From contig JAJNBC010000002.1 in assembly GCA_021156085.1 (NCBI GenBank), forward strand, positions 85,019-149,018: a stretch of DNA of 64,000 bases, in the 5' to 3' direction. Shown here piece by piece: positions 55,784 to 64,000 of the stretch. Position 1 is the first letter of the stretch. Every line of letters starts with the position of its first letter. The notes under the pieces were generated by a model. That model was not told the origin of the DNA. It did no database searches and worked only from the letters and a program-made list of their open reading frames with translations. A program made the position numbers and the translations under genes. The stretch comes from Gammaproteobacteria bacterium. GTDB taxonomy: Bacteria; Pseudomonadota; Gammaproteobacteria; DSM-16500.

Positions 55784-55978
55784 ATGAAAACACATACCAC
55801 CTCGGCTAACGAGGGTGATTTGCTCATTGCCCACCCGCTGCGGTGTTTAGAAGAAAGATTGTCTTATCATTCAGATGCAGTGCGGCTGACTCACTCAAGG
55901 AATGCTCGTACCTACCTCCGGTTACAGTTAGCAGAAGAAATGAACGAAGTGTTTGCTGTATTATTTTTAAATAATTAG
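55784..55978 (+). CDS. hypothetical 64-residue protein
   Basis: No family recognised. AAAGGAA lies seven bases before ATG 55784, a good ribosome site. The peptide is soluble and helical in its second half (SRNARTYLRLQLAEEMNEVF). It is surrounded by decayed sequence, so it may be a surviving fragment of a larger gene. Confidence 0.4.
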   Translation: MKTHTTSANEGDLLIAHPLRCLEERLSYHSDAVRLTHSRNARTYLRLQLAEEMNEVFAVLFLNN

Positions 55979-56511
55979 AATCGTTTGTTAGTTTTTGAAA
56001 AACTTTTCTACGGTACTATCAATTTTATTTTTATAAAAAACTCTATAAAAATATTTTTGACATTTTCAAATAATCCATGAATAGTATTAGCATAGTCGTT
56101 ACCTTACACGACGCTAAACAGTAAGGGAAGACCCACACAGCATATTAAATATCGGGTCGTCATTGTAAAATGGTTCATGCTCTATGTACTGATCAAGTAC
56201 ATATTTCTTCACCTTAACTCATGCTTGATTACCCAAGCATTTTCTTCAATGTCTAGGTAATTTTAAAATCGCTTTTTTTAATCCATTAACATTGTACAAT
56301 AAGTATTTTTTTGCTTGTTGCTATCACGTTTTTTATTCATTTTTAACTATTCAGGAGGTGGACCCACGGAAAAAAACCCCTAGCCACTCATCTCATTGCA
56401 ATGTAAATTGCGATCTATTTTTGCACGGCGAAATAGATAGAGATGTTTAACACTCAACCTAACGAAGCCGTTATAGGGCAGCAAGGCACGGAAAAGGTAC
56501 ACCGCCATGGG
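55979..56511. other. no intact gene; one strong palindrome
   Basis: TATGTACTGATCAAGTACATA near 56177-56197 is a near-perfect inverted repeat. A 63-codon minus-strand frame at 56380-56571 is partly the end of the broken UPF0047 gene. Nothing else was recognised. Confidence 0.35.
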
Positions 56512-56901
56512 TATTCGCCACTCTCGCTGTCCATCAAACTCAGCATAGAAGACGCGCTGCCAGGTGCTCAAATCAAGTTTTCCCGCTGTGATGGGAATAA
56601 TAGTTTGATGATGTATCAGAAGTGCCTTTAAGGGTGAATCGGCATTATCTCCCCCTGTCTCATGATGTTTTTAATCTTTACGATAAGGAGCGAGTTTTTC
56701 TAGCCATTGGTTAATATCTTCAATTAGCCCATCTTCATCGTCATTCACATACATACTGGCAGGAATGTGCCTCGCGGAAACGAGCACCATGCCTTCACAA
56801 ATTTTGCTAGCAAGAAGGATCTTATTTACATGTGGTGTAATATGAACATATTCGCGTTATTTCTTTGTATGAAATGTCAGATAGTCAGTATGAAATTTCA
56901 T
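56512..56901 (-). pseudogene. UPF0047/YjbQ-family gene, broken
   Basis: On the minus strand ATG 56901 opens MKFHTDYLTFHTKK, followed by an in-frame stop, then [51 protein letters not shown]. After a frame change it continues [20 protein letters not shown] and [20 protein letters not shown]. These are the ordered family blocks of UPF0047 (YjbQ, thiamine-phosphate-synthase-like). One nonsense codon and one frameshift make it a pseudogene; sequence after the last block is unrelated. Confidence 0.8.
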
Positions 56902-57743
56902 CTATTATGTTTCCTTTATTAAAGAAGAATCGGAGCATATCATTTTGTAGGCACATTCACAAAAAAACAGTTTCGTAATCTAGATTAGGCAGCTAATTTT
57001 AATTGAAATAGCACAATGGCTAAAAAAATAAAAATGAATTATTCATAGAAGTGTATATGCGGGAACAATTAATAATAGCTAGAATAATGACACTATAAAT
57101 TTTCCTACTTTCTGTTCAACAATAACCACGTAGAGTGAAAGCAACTTAACTAGCGAATACTGAGTGAGGACATCTTTACTATCTACCTAGTTTTACATAA
57201 GAAATTTATGGCTTTTACAACGCTAGCATATTCTGTAAAACTGCCTGACCGAAAATGAAAAAAATTGCTAGGTATAGTATAAAAGGCGACTGTAGGAAAA
57301 TTTTAACATCCTAATCAGGCTTCTTTGTGGGAAAAAAGCTTTTTTCTTTGTAGGAAAATCTCCTTTTTTTGTGTCAGTTATCTATTTTCCCCTCAAGCCA
57401 TATAAAGAACAAACATTTTATAACATGTTGAAATGAAAAAATAATTATTGATTAATCTATTTCCCGCCTTGAGAGGGGCTATAGAATGCTGGAATTTTTT
57501 AACTTATATGATCTTTATTTATTAAGCTCCCCCCCTATACTGTCGGAAATTTTTTATATAAATGATAGAAAAAATATATTAATTTTTTTTGAGACATCTA
57601 GTATTGGTTCTTAGTAGAAGATCTTGACAGTTTAGAAGCTTGGCCGAAAAGTTGATTGCTGGACCTATTAGTTATGGTTTATTTTTATAAAGTGTTAAAA
57701 AAATGCTGGAATTCAAGTTAATAAATTTAAGAATACTAATATT
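56902..57743. other. 842-bp AT-rich non-coding stretch before the eukaryote-like cluster
   Basis: No frame over 60 codons and no repeat recognised. A TTGACA hexamer at 57624-57629, about 115 bp before the first gene of the cluster, could be a -35 box, but the sequence 17 bp downstream (AAAAGT) is a poor -10. Confidence 0.4.
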
Positions 57744-58667
57744 ATGAAATTTAATATTTATCATTTTTTTAATAATAAACTATCTCAATTTTATAGCAGG
57801 GCATCAATCGTAGAAAGGAAAAAATTACTTATTTATTTTGATAAAGGCGTTTCATGGTATTCTGCATTAGGTTGTTTATGGCGTTTTAAGACTCTACTTA
57901 ACCCCTCAATGGTCGACGTTTGCTTGTTATCTAGCAAGGTCATTAAAACTGAAAACTGGGAGCATAATACAATTGCATTAATTATACCGGGGGGCAGGAG
58001 TAAGCCTTATTACACCTCTTTAAGCGAAGAAGGCAATAAAAAAATTATGAATTATGTAAAAAAAGGAGGCGGTTATTTAGGTATCTGTGCTGGGGCGTAC
58101 TACGCCAGCAAAAAAACCGAGTTTGAGCTTCATTCTCCTTTAGAACTTCAGTTATATGGACCACTCGATTTATTTCAGGGCAAAGCAAAAGGACCTGCTT
58201 ATGGTTCTGGAAAATTTAGCTATACTACCCTGCAAGGGGTAGAAGCAGCACGCATAACATGGACTCCCGCAGAATCTCTTTCTCAGGGAAACGAAGGTTA
58301 TGTTTATTATAACGGTGGTTGTTATTTTTCAACTGATGAAGATCCTAGGTTTACCGTATTAGCTAATTATTCTGACATACAAAATCATCCTGCTGCAGTT
58401 ATTGAAGGTCATGTTGGCCACGGTAAAGTAATTTTAACGGGAACCCACTTCGAAGTTAATCCATTTATGTTAAGGTTTTACCCATTTCAAGGGCAACGTA
58501 GAAACCTTATTAACGAGCTAATTCTGAGTAAAAAATATCAAGATGAGGTGCTTACTTCCATTCTATTGAGATTAAAGGTACCTCGGAGCTGCTTTGTTAG
58601 CTCCCAAGTTCGTTTAGACAATTCCTTAAATATTCAGAATAGCACTCATTATCGTAGTAAATTATGA
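57744..58667 (+). CDS. stand-alone BPL_N (biotin-protein-ligase N-terminal, glutamine-amidotransferase-like) protein
   Basis: 307 residues. Matches the BPL_N domain of eukaryotic biotin-protein ligases: LIIPGGRSKPYY (79-90), then GNKKIMNYVKKGGGYLGICAGAYY with a candidate nucleophile Cys115 in a G-x-C-x-G elbow, AKGPAYGSGKF, YYNGGCYF and GKVILTGTHFEVNP. The same blocks recur in the middle of the next protein, so the two are paralogues. No biotin-ligase catalytic domain is present. First gene of a four-gene same-strand cluster; 25 bp separate it from the next gene. Its reaction is unknown. Confidence 0.85.
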   Translation: MKFNIYHFFNNKLSQFYSRASIVERKKLLIYFDKGVSWYSALGCLWRFKTLLNPSMVDVCLLSSKVIKTENWEHNTIALIIPGGRSKPYYTSLSEEGNKKIMNYVKKGGGYLGICAGAYYASKKTEFELHSPLELQLYGPLDLFQGKAKGPAYGSGKFSYTTLQGVEAARITWTPAESLSQGNEGYVYYNGGCYFSTDEDPRFTVLANYSDIQNHPAAVIEGHVGHGKVILTGTHFEVNPFMLRFYPFQGQRRNLINELILSKKYQDEVLTSILLRLKVPRSCFVSSQVRLDNSLNIQNSTHYRSKL

Positions 58668-58692
58668 TACTTCAATATTAAGGAATATCAAC

Positions 58693-61128
58693 ATGTACGA
58701 AGCAATCTATGAGTTTCGCATAAATCCAGGAAGTTTAGATACCTTAGCTAAGCATTGGAAAGAATTATCAACATATATGATCAATCAGCCGGGGGGTGCA
58801 GTTTCTTCTTCTTTATATTTTTGTTCCGCGACGGAGACTTGTATTATCCATTCCCGCTGGCCTTCATTACGGATAAAAAAAGCTAATTGGCCGTTACCGC
58901 CTGAAGCACCTCAGCAGCTACATGAATCAGCTAAGATTATGCAATCTCTCTATAAATCTCCTGTCAGTGTTTCTAATTATAGCTATAAAGCTTTGCAAGC
59001 TTATTTGGAGGATAGAAACGCGAAATTGTGTGCAGAAAATATTTCTCCAAAAAGAAATGTAGTTATTTATAACGATTCAGGCGCTGATCCGGATGGGGTG
59101 TATCATACATTTCGCAGCTTAAGCGAGACTATGGATCTTGGAAGTTGCCGAATTCTAGTCGTAGATGGAAAGTATTTTACTCAAACAAATTGGGAAAGTA
59201 ACACACGATTGGTGGTTATGCCTGGAGGAAGAGCTCGACCTTATTATGACGTTTTAGGGGCAAAATGGCACCTACAAGAAGTAAAACCTGGACAAATGAG
59301 GCGTATTAAAGAAATAGGAGAAGGAAACAAGCGCATTATTAATTTTGTTTCTGAGGGAGGGAGTTACTTAGGTATTTGTGCAGGCGGTTATTATGGGGCG
59401 AAGGAAACTGTATTTGAGCTAGGAGGCGATTTAGAAGTTTTAGATGAAGGGCTATCTCTAGCCCCCTGTGTGGCAAGAGGCCCAGCCTATGGACTTAACC
59501 AGTTTCAGTATAACAGTGAGGCAGGTGCTAGGGCAGCTAAGGTAAATGGGCAATTAAGTTTAATAGATCGCGAGGTATATTTTAATGGAGGATGTGCCTA
59601 TGAACCACAAGATTCAGAAATAAATCCTATGAACATTTTGTTAAGGTACGCAGATCTTCCTCAGAATCCAGCAGCGGTTATTCAGGTGCCTTTTAAAAAA
59701 GGTTCAGTCATCTTATCCGGCGTCCATTTTGAATTTGTCTCAGATTCCTCTGTTGTAAACACAGAAATTGCAGAAACTTTATCACAAGAACGACCTCATA
59801 ATTTAGAAGTATTTGCTCAAATTATTAATCTCTTAGGTGTCCCATTAAACGATGAAATGGTTCAAAAACTATCGTACTTGCAACCCCAAACAGAGTTCGA
59901 ACGCACACATTTTGAGGTTACCCCCTCCACACAAGATTACTTGAAAGACCATGCAAGCGAACTTCTTCAAAACACAAATCAAGTCGTGGTCACTGCTAAT
60001 GAGCAAACCAAAGGGCGGGGGACAAAAAATAGAAAATGGGCTTCTCCACCGCACGTTAACATTTATGCTACGTTTGGAATTAAGCTGCCTAACGACTTTG
60101 AATTATATTTTGACTTAGCAAAATCTCCCGCTGTTATGGAAATTATGGCCTTGGCTGTAGCTAAGACCTTAGAAGATTTTGGATTAAAACCACAAATCAA
60201 ATGGCGAAATGATGTCTTACTCAATGGAAAAAAAGTGTGTGGAATCTTGTGTGAGGTAACGCCTATGAATCGTGGGTTAGCGGGGTTAATCGGTATTGGA
60301 CTAAATGTAAATATGGCAAAAGAAGTTTGTGATACGCTAGATCAACCTGTGACTTCTATGGCTATCGAGCTAGGACGAGAGTTAAATAAAGAAGCAGTGT
60401 TTAATCGGCTGGCTTATTATGTTTCGCATTATACAAACTTATACCTTAAAAATGGATTTAGTTCTTGTATATCTGAACTCAATCAACGGTTAGCTTTTAT
60501 TGGCAAAACTATAAAAATAATTGAAGAGCTGACAGGGAATACGGTGGAAGGTGTTTGTGTAGGAGTAGATGAGATTGGCCAGTTAAAATTAAAACTTGCT
60601 AATGATCAGATAAGATTAATTAGGTGGGGAACAATTGTAAAAGAAGAAAGGAATATAAACGTTGGTACGTTATTTGCTAATCAAGCTTCTCTTAAAGCTA
60701 GTCAGTTGAATTCCAATGTTCTTTATTCGGCTTTAACTCTAACGGCATTAGCCAGCATAGGTGTCTATGGGTGGGCTAGAAGGAGAAAGCAACCGCCTGT
60801 TTCTCAAGAAAAACAGCCGCAAGCAGAATTGCCTTTAAATTCGGAAACTAAACTGGAAACTTCACCCTATGTACGAGATAAGAGAACAAATCAATTACCA
60901 AATAAGAGCCAGGAGGTGGGATTAAAAAAATTTTCTACTATATGTAACAAACAGGAAACGCCAGAAAAAAATCTCTTCTACCGGAGCTCACACACCTATT
61001 TTAATTATAGAGAAAGAGGGAGCCTTTTGAGAAACCATGCTTTATTGAGGTCCAGAATTCTTCCTAGGAGACCGCAAGAGTTAAAACAAATAAAGACGCT
61101 TATACAATATATGCTGATGAGAAAATGA
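58693..61128 (+). CDS. eukaryote-like biotin-protein ligase with ABM-like N terminus and C-terminal membrane anchor
   Basis: 811 residues. Residues 1-100 resemble a dimeric alpha/beta-barrel (ABM/NIPSNAP-like; MYEAIYEFRINPGSLDTLAK). Residues 120-385 form a BPL_N domain with MPGGRARPYY, GICAGGYYGAKE (Cys229), ARGPAYG and YFNGGCAYEP. Residues 405-585 are the ligase domain, with the biotinyl-AMP loop GRGTKNRKW (441-449) and KWRNDVLLNGKKVCGIL (503-519, catalytic Lys514). A BPL_C-like SH3 domain (about 612-655) follows, then a transmembrane helix (about 675-697) and a basic tail of about 110 residues. BPL_N plus ligase is the yeast Bpl1 layout; bacterial BirA is about 320 residues. No DNA-binding HTH is present. 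Confidence 0.88.
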   Translation: MYEAIYEFRINPGSLDTLAKHWKELSTYMINQPGGAVSSSLYFCSATETCIIHSRWPSLRIKKANWPLPPEAPQQLHESAKIMQSLYKSPVSVSNYSYKALQAYLEDRNAKLCAENISPKRNVVIYNDSGADPDGVYHTFRSLSETMDLGSCRILVVDGKYFTQTNWESNTRLVVMPGGRARPYYDVLGAKWHLQEVKPGQMRRIKEIGEGNKRIINFVSEGGSYLGICAGGYYGAKETVFELGGDLEVLDEGLSLAPCVARGPAYGLNQFQYNSEAGARAAKVNGQLSLIDREVYFNGGCAYEPQDSEINPMNILLRYADLPQNPAAVIQVPFKKGSVILSGVHFEFVSDSSVVNTEIAETLSQERPHNLEVFAQIINLLGVPLNDEMVQKLSYLQPQTEFERTHFEVTPSTQDYLKDHASELLQNTNQVVVTANEQTKGRGTKNRKWASPPHVNIYATFGIKLPNDFELYFDLAKSPAVMEIMALAVAKTLEDFGLKPQIKWRNDVLLNGKKVCGILCEVTPMNRGLAGLIGIGLNVNMAKEVCDTLDQPVTSMAIELGRELNKEAVFNRLAYYVSHYTNLYLKNGFSSCISELNQRLAFIGKTIKIIEELTGNTVEGVCVGVDEIGQLKLKLANDQIRLIRWGTIVKEERNINVGTLFANQASLKASQLNSNVLYSALTLTALASIGVYGWARRRKQPPVSQEKQPQAELPLNSETKLETSPYVRDKRTNQLPNKSQEVGLKKFSTICNKQETPEKNLFYRSSHTYFNYRERGSLLRNHALLRSRILPRRPQELKQIKTLIQYMLMRK

Positions 61129-61158
61129 TCGAGATATTCACTAATTAAAGGATATATT

Positions 61159-62046
61159 GTGCTAGAAGAAAATGATAAACTACCATCGCCGATGGTCCGT
61201 ATAGATAAAAGACTGTTGCTTTTTTCGACTCTTAAAAGGAGTGCAGCGACCGTTGTAGAATACCCATTCGAATGCATCAAAAATAGATATCAAGCTCTGC
61301 CGAGTACTTCTTTACTTCAGGTAGCTCATAGCAGTTACAAATGTTACGGAATAAGAGGTTTTTATGATGGATTTACTCCAAATCTTGCTAAGAAATTTCC
61401 TGTTCTATTTTTCAGATGGTCAATGATTCTTGAATTACCTTCTTATTATAAAGAATTATTAAAAACTAAAGCGAATGGATATATTTTAGATTTATATGCT
61501 AATAACTTAGCTGCTTTAACTATTGCAAGCCTCGAAACACCTTTAGCGGCTCCGTTTGATACATGTAAGTTAGATTTTATTATTAACAGGAAAAGTAATT
61601 ATTCACTGTTTAATTATCTGAAAGATAATAACAAGCTAAAGCAACATGTTAAAGGCATCAGGGCTTTCTATCTAAAGGAAATATTTGGTTGGAGTTCATT
61701 TTTAACTGTAACAAATATAGGAAGAAAATATATTAAGGATAATGGAAATGATCCAGTTCATTTTAAACAGTTAATTTCTCTCAGCTTGCTATGTGGGATA
61801 ACAAACGCAGTAACAGTTACGCCGTGGGATGTAGTGAGGAATCATCTCCAAAGATATAAGGAGAAAGAATATACCTCGTTAAAGCCTGTGATCAAAGAGA
61901 TTTATACTAAATTTGGAGGAAGAGGTTTTTTTGCGGGATGCAGCATTCGGGCGACCCAATTAACGATTGCTACCGCAGCGAGTATACCCATTATGGAAGC
62001 GTATGAAAAAGAGAGAGTGGGAAAAAGCAACCATAATGCTTACTAG
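61159..62046 (+). CDS. mitochondrial carrier family (SLC25-like) protein
   Basis: 295 residues from GTG 61159 with AAAGGA six bases upstream. All three signature motifs Px[DE]xx[KR] are present at the spacing of the family: PFECIK (36-41), PFDTCK (132-137) and PWDVVR (222-227). Two of the three [GA]-x-x-[GA]-[FL]-[FY] matrix-helix motifs are clear (GIRGFYDGFTPNLAKKFP at 64-81; GGRGFFAGCSIRATQLTIA at 253-271), with a weaker one at 167-178. Six hydrophobic helices fit the tripartite fold. SLC25 carriers belong to eukaryotic mitochondria; Legionella LncP is a known bacterial example injected into hosts. Substrate unknown. The tail has an EAYEKER cluster, as in some Dot/Icm signals. Confidence 0.9.
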   Translation: MLEENDKLPSPMVRIDKRLLLFSTLKRSAATVVEYPFECIKNRYQALPSTSLLQVAHSSYKCYGIRGFYDGFTPNLAKKFPVLFFRWSMILELPSYYKELLKTKANGYILDLYANNLAALTIASLETPLAAPFDTCKLDFIINRKSNYSLFNYLKDNNKLKQHVKGIRAFYLKEIFGWSSFLTVTNIGRKYIKDNGNDPVHFKQLISLSLLCGITNAVTVTPWDVVRNHLQRYKEKEYTSLKPVIKEIYTKFGGRGFFAGCSIRATQLTIATAASIPIMEAYEKERVGKSNHNAY

Positions 62047-62199
62047 GCATGAATTGCTTGTGAAACCTTTGTTCGCTTTCAGAATGATTAGCGAGCTCCC
62101 GAGATAGGTGTTTATGGAAAAGATCGAATATTTGCCTTTAAAGGGCTGAGTGACAGCAAGTAGTATCCATTTCGTTGCTAATTTTATGAGTGAGACTCT

Positions 62200-63468
62200 A
62201 TGCCTATGAAAGAATTTTTTAAAAAATGTGTTTCAATTAATCCTTTGCTATTACAAGATCAACCTTTGTTATTTCGTGGCGCCATCTTACAGTGGCCGGC
62301 TCTACGTAAGTGGACTAATGCCTACTTAACACATGCTTTGCAAGATAGTCAGGCTAATAATTTATTCATATTTGATAAAAATTATCATCGGAATAGGTTA
62401 TTTAACCACACTGCCAAAAGCGGCTTTGAACAAGTATTATATGGTGATGAGTCCCAACGATTTTATTTAACACGCCAACCTTTAAAGGGAAAAGAAGAAA
62501 AGTTATTAGAAGATATTCAAATTCCAAGTTGGATAAAGAATAAACGTTTTTACTTACCTAATATCTGGGCCGGACAGTCTATGTCCATCACACCTCTTCA
62601 CTATGATTCAACAGATGGATATTTATGTCAGGTTGCCGGATATAAAAGAGTTTATTTATTTTCTCCAAAAGATAGTTTATATCTTTATCCACGGTCGCCT
62701 TTAACAGGAGGTCAATTCAATTTAAGCGAAATTACGCATGTGCACCAGGCACCCGTTGATACTCATCCGCATTTTTTACATGCTAATATCCATTCAATAC
62801 TTTTGGGGCCTGGCGATACACTTTATATTCCTCAAGGATGGTGGCATCAAGTTTTTAATCTAAGCTATTCTGTTGCTGTCAACTTTTTCTTTACCAATGA
62901 AATAAGAGGATACTCTCCTAAACAGGAAATACTGATATACCAAGCTTGCAAAAACTCTGAACAATACGAAATTAACAAAATTTTAAATCAAGGACGTTAT
63001 GAGCTATGCTTACAGAATGCATTGGATCTCTTGGAAATCAACTGCCCAGATTATGCATGTTATTTTGCTCTTACATATTTTGAGGAATATTTAAAAGCTC
63101 ACTTTTTAAAATATTTTTTTTCAGAATTTACTTGCAAAGATAATAGCCTAGCTGAAGAATTGCGCAGCCTTGCTATTAACTTATATAACTCTAGACAAAA
63201 TGAAAGTAAAAAGTATTACTCTAACCTTGAACGAGTAAATAAGCATCTTATAAGTTATAGCCTTCCTGGGCACGTTCCCCCTCCTATTATAAATAAATGG
63301 ATAAGCTTTGCTCAGGCTACACTTGAAAAGAAAGATAAAAATATAAGACCTGAGGAAATACGAAATTTAATAAAAGAAATTGCCACTGTTTGTGTAGATC
63401 AGAAAAATAAAAGCCAACAATCTAATCAAAATAATAAATACAAAACTGGTAGATTTCCGGGAGCCTAG
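62200..63468 (+). CDS. JmjC/cupin-8 Fe(II)/2-oxoglutarate hydroxylase-like protein
   Basis: 422 residues. The Cupin_8/JmjC core spans about residues 20-235. Iron ligands are predicted as His134 and Asp136 (TPLHYDSTD) and His216 (IPQGWWHQV). Lys149 in GYKRVYLFSP is in the usual 2-oxoglutarate-binding position, and GPGDTLYIPQGWWH is the family's hallmark strand. The layout resembles FIH/JMJD5/TYW5-type hydroxylases. The C-terminal 185 residues are helical, Lys/Asn-rich and unassigned. Last gene of the eukaryote-like cluster, 153 bp after the carrier. The target protein is unknown. Confidence 0.87.
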   Translation: MPMKEFFKKCVSINPLLLQDQPLLFRGAILQWPALRKWTNAYLTHALQDSQANNLFIFDKNYHRNRLFNHTAKSGFEQVLYGDESQRFYLTRQPLKGKEEKLLEDIQIPSWIKNKRFYLPNIWAGQSMSITPLHYDSTDGYLCQVAGYKRVYLFSPKDSLYLYPRSPLTGGQFNLSEITHVHQAPVDTHPHFLHANIHSILLGPGDTLYIPQGWWHQVFNLSYSVAVNFFFTNEIRGYSPKQEILIYQACKNSEQYEINKILNQGRYELCLQNALDLLEINCPDYACYFALTYFEEYLKAHFLKYFFSEFTCKDNSLAEELRSLAINLYNSRQNESKKYYSNLERVNKHLISYSLPGHVPPPIINKWISFAQATLEKKDKNIRPEEIRNLIKEIATVCVDQKNKSQQSNQNNKYKTGRFPGA

Positions 63469-63607
63469 ATAGTCCGTCCTGCTTTATTCATTTAGTCTTA
63501 TAAAAATAGAGGAAAAACGCTTGAAAAAGAGTTAAGATTTCGCAACTTTTTTAAATAAGACCTTTAAGACGTTGAAAAATTGAAAAAGAGGCCCGCTATG
63601 AAAGAGA

Positions 63608-64000
63608 TTAAAGCTGCTTTTCACGTTTAATATGGCAGATTTTCAAAACCATCGAATCAATAAAATAAATTCCAGTTTGTTCTCCTTTCAGGGTGTGAAT
63701 AAAAATACACCATGGAATAGCAACCGATTTTAAGAGATTGACGATATGGCTGTAACTAACCAAATGAGGAAAACTCTCGCAGAGATACACCATGACATAG
63801 CGCGTATAATAGTTTTTAAAATCACGAAAACGCACTATATGAAAATAGATAACAAGAGTCATGATTTCACCGGGTGATAGTCGGGAGGGTGTTCTTCGTT
63901 TTTTTAATCCTTGTTTTAGCAATTGCTTTTCCCATTCAGGATAAAACTCTTTACAGAAGCTATCGACAATGCAATATAAAACAATTAAAGTGTCTTCCAT
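63608..64000 (-). pseudogene. IS982-family transposase, N-terminal fragment (reaches window edge)
   Basis: 130 codons. The N-terminal helical region (LYCIVDSFCKEFYPEWEKQL, then RLSPGEIMTLVIYFHIVRFR and FKNYY) and the first catalytic Asp (GIYFIDS) match IS982 transposases. The protein then stops after CHIKREKQL, so the second Asp and the Glu are missing. It differs clearly from the copy at 18 kb. ATG at 64000 may be the start, but the frame could begin outside the window. Confidence 0.75.

Overview
The window reads as a low-GC gammaproteobacterial chromosome, most probably from the order Legionellales (a Coxiellaceae/Legionella/Berkiella-like host-associated organism). The housekeeping synteny is gammaproteobacterial: ftsY-rpoH, ubiC-ubiA, pilM-N-O/P-Q-aroK, rhodanese-grxC-secB-gpsA. 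It is overlaid by eukaryote-like genes, degenerate ankyrin-type sequence, IS982 and IS481 remnants and decaying genes. The taxonomic placement is an inference from gene content; no rRNA or tRNA gene is visible.

Layout. 1-3.3 kb: rpoH (cut by the window edge) and ftsY on the minus strand, with a CIRCE-like operator before rpoH, then rsmD-trpS. 3.6-11 kb: small membrane proteins, a rubredoxin-reductase-like flavoprotein, ubiC-ubiA-pdxB and the penicillin-binding protein mrcA. 11.2-15 kb: a reduced type IV pilus assembly operon (internally deleted PilM, PilN, a PilO-PilP fusion, a short PilQ) ending in aroK. 15-28 kb: hemE, yheT, an IS982 copy that cuts the end of an ankyrin-like gene, bioC, comF, rhodanese-grxC-secB-gpsA, a paired M16 protease and hemH. 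28-41 kb: kdsB, murI, rlmJ, bcp, an archaeal/eukaryotic-type proS, mpg, class I aldolase, a broken toxin-antitoxin pair, a GlcNAc kinase with nagA, and an SDF-family symporter. A 147-bp terminal-inverted-repeat element recurs here, with two full copies and two solo ends.

43-55 kb is a signalling island. It holds a FixL/FixJ-like pair, a HisKA-REC protein with no ATPase domain, a 1762-residue poly-HAMP hybrid kinase, a YbaK-type editing protein and a hybrid kinase with a C-terminal membrane segment. 54.8-57.7 kb is a gene graveyard with an IS481 transposase and a UPF0047/YjbQ gene, both broken.

57.7-63.5 kb is the most striking part. Four consecutive same-strand genes look eukaryote-like: a stand-alone BPL_N (glutamine-amidotransferase-like) protein; a large biotin-protein ligase with ABM-like, BPL_N and catalytic domains plus a C-terminal membrane anchor; a complete three-repeat mitochondrial carrier protein; and a JmjC/cupin-8 hydroxylase. 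A truncated second IS982-type transposase closes the window. The mitochondrial carrier, in an organism whose relatives (Legionella LncP) export such a protein into host mitochondria, makes this cluster a candidate host-manipulation module. That reading is inference from sequence features.
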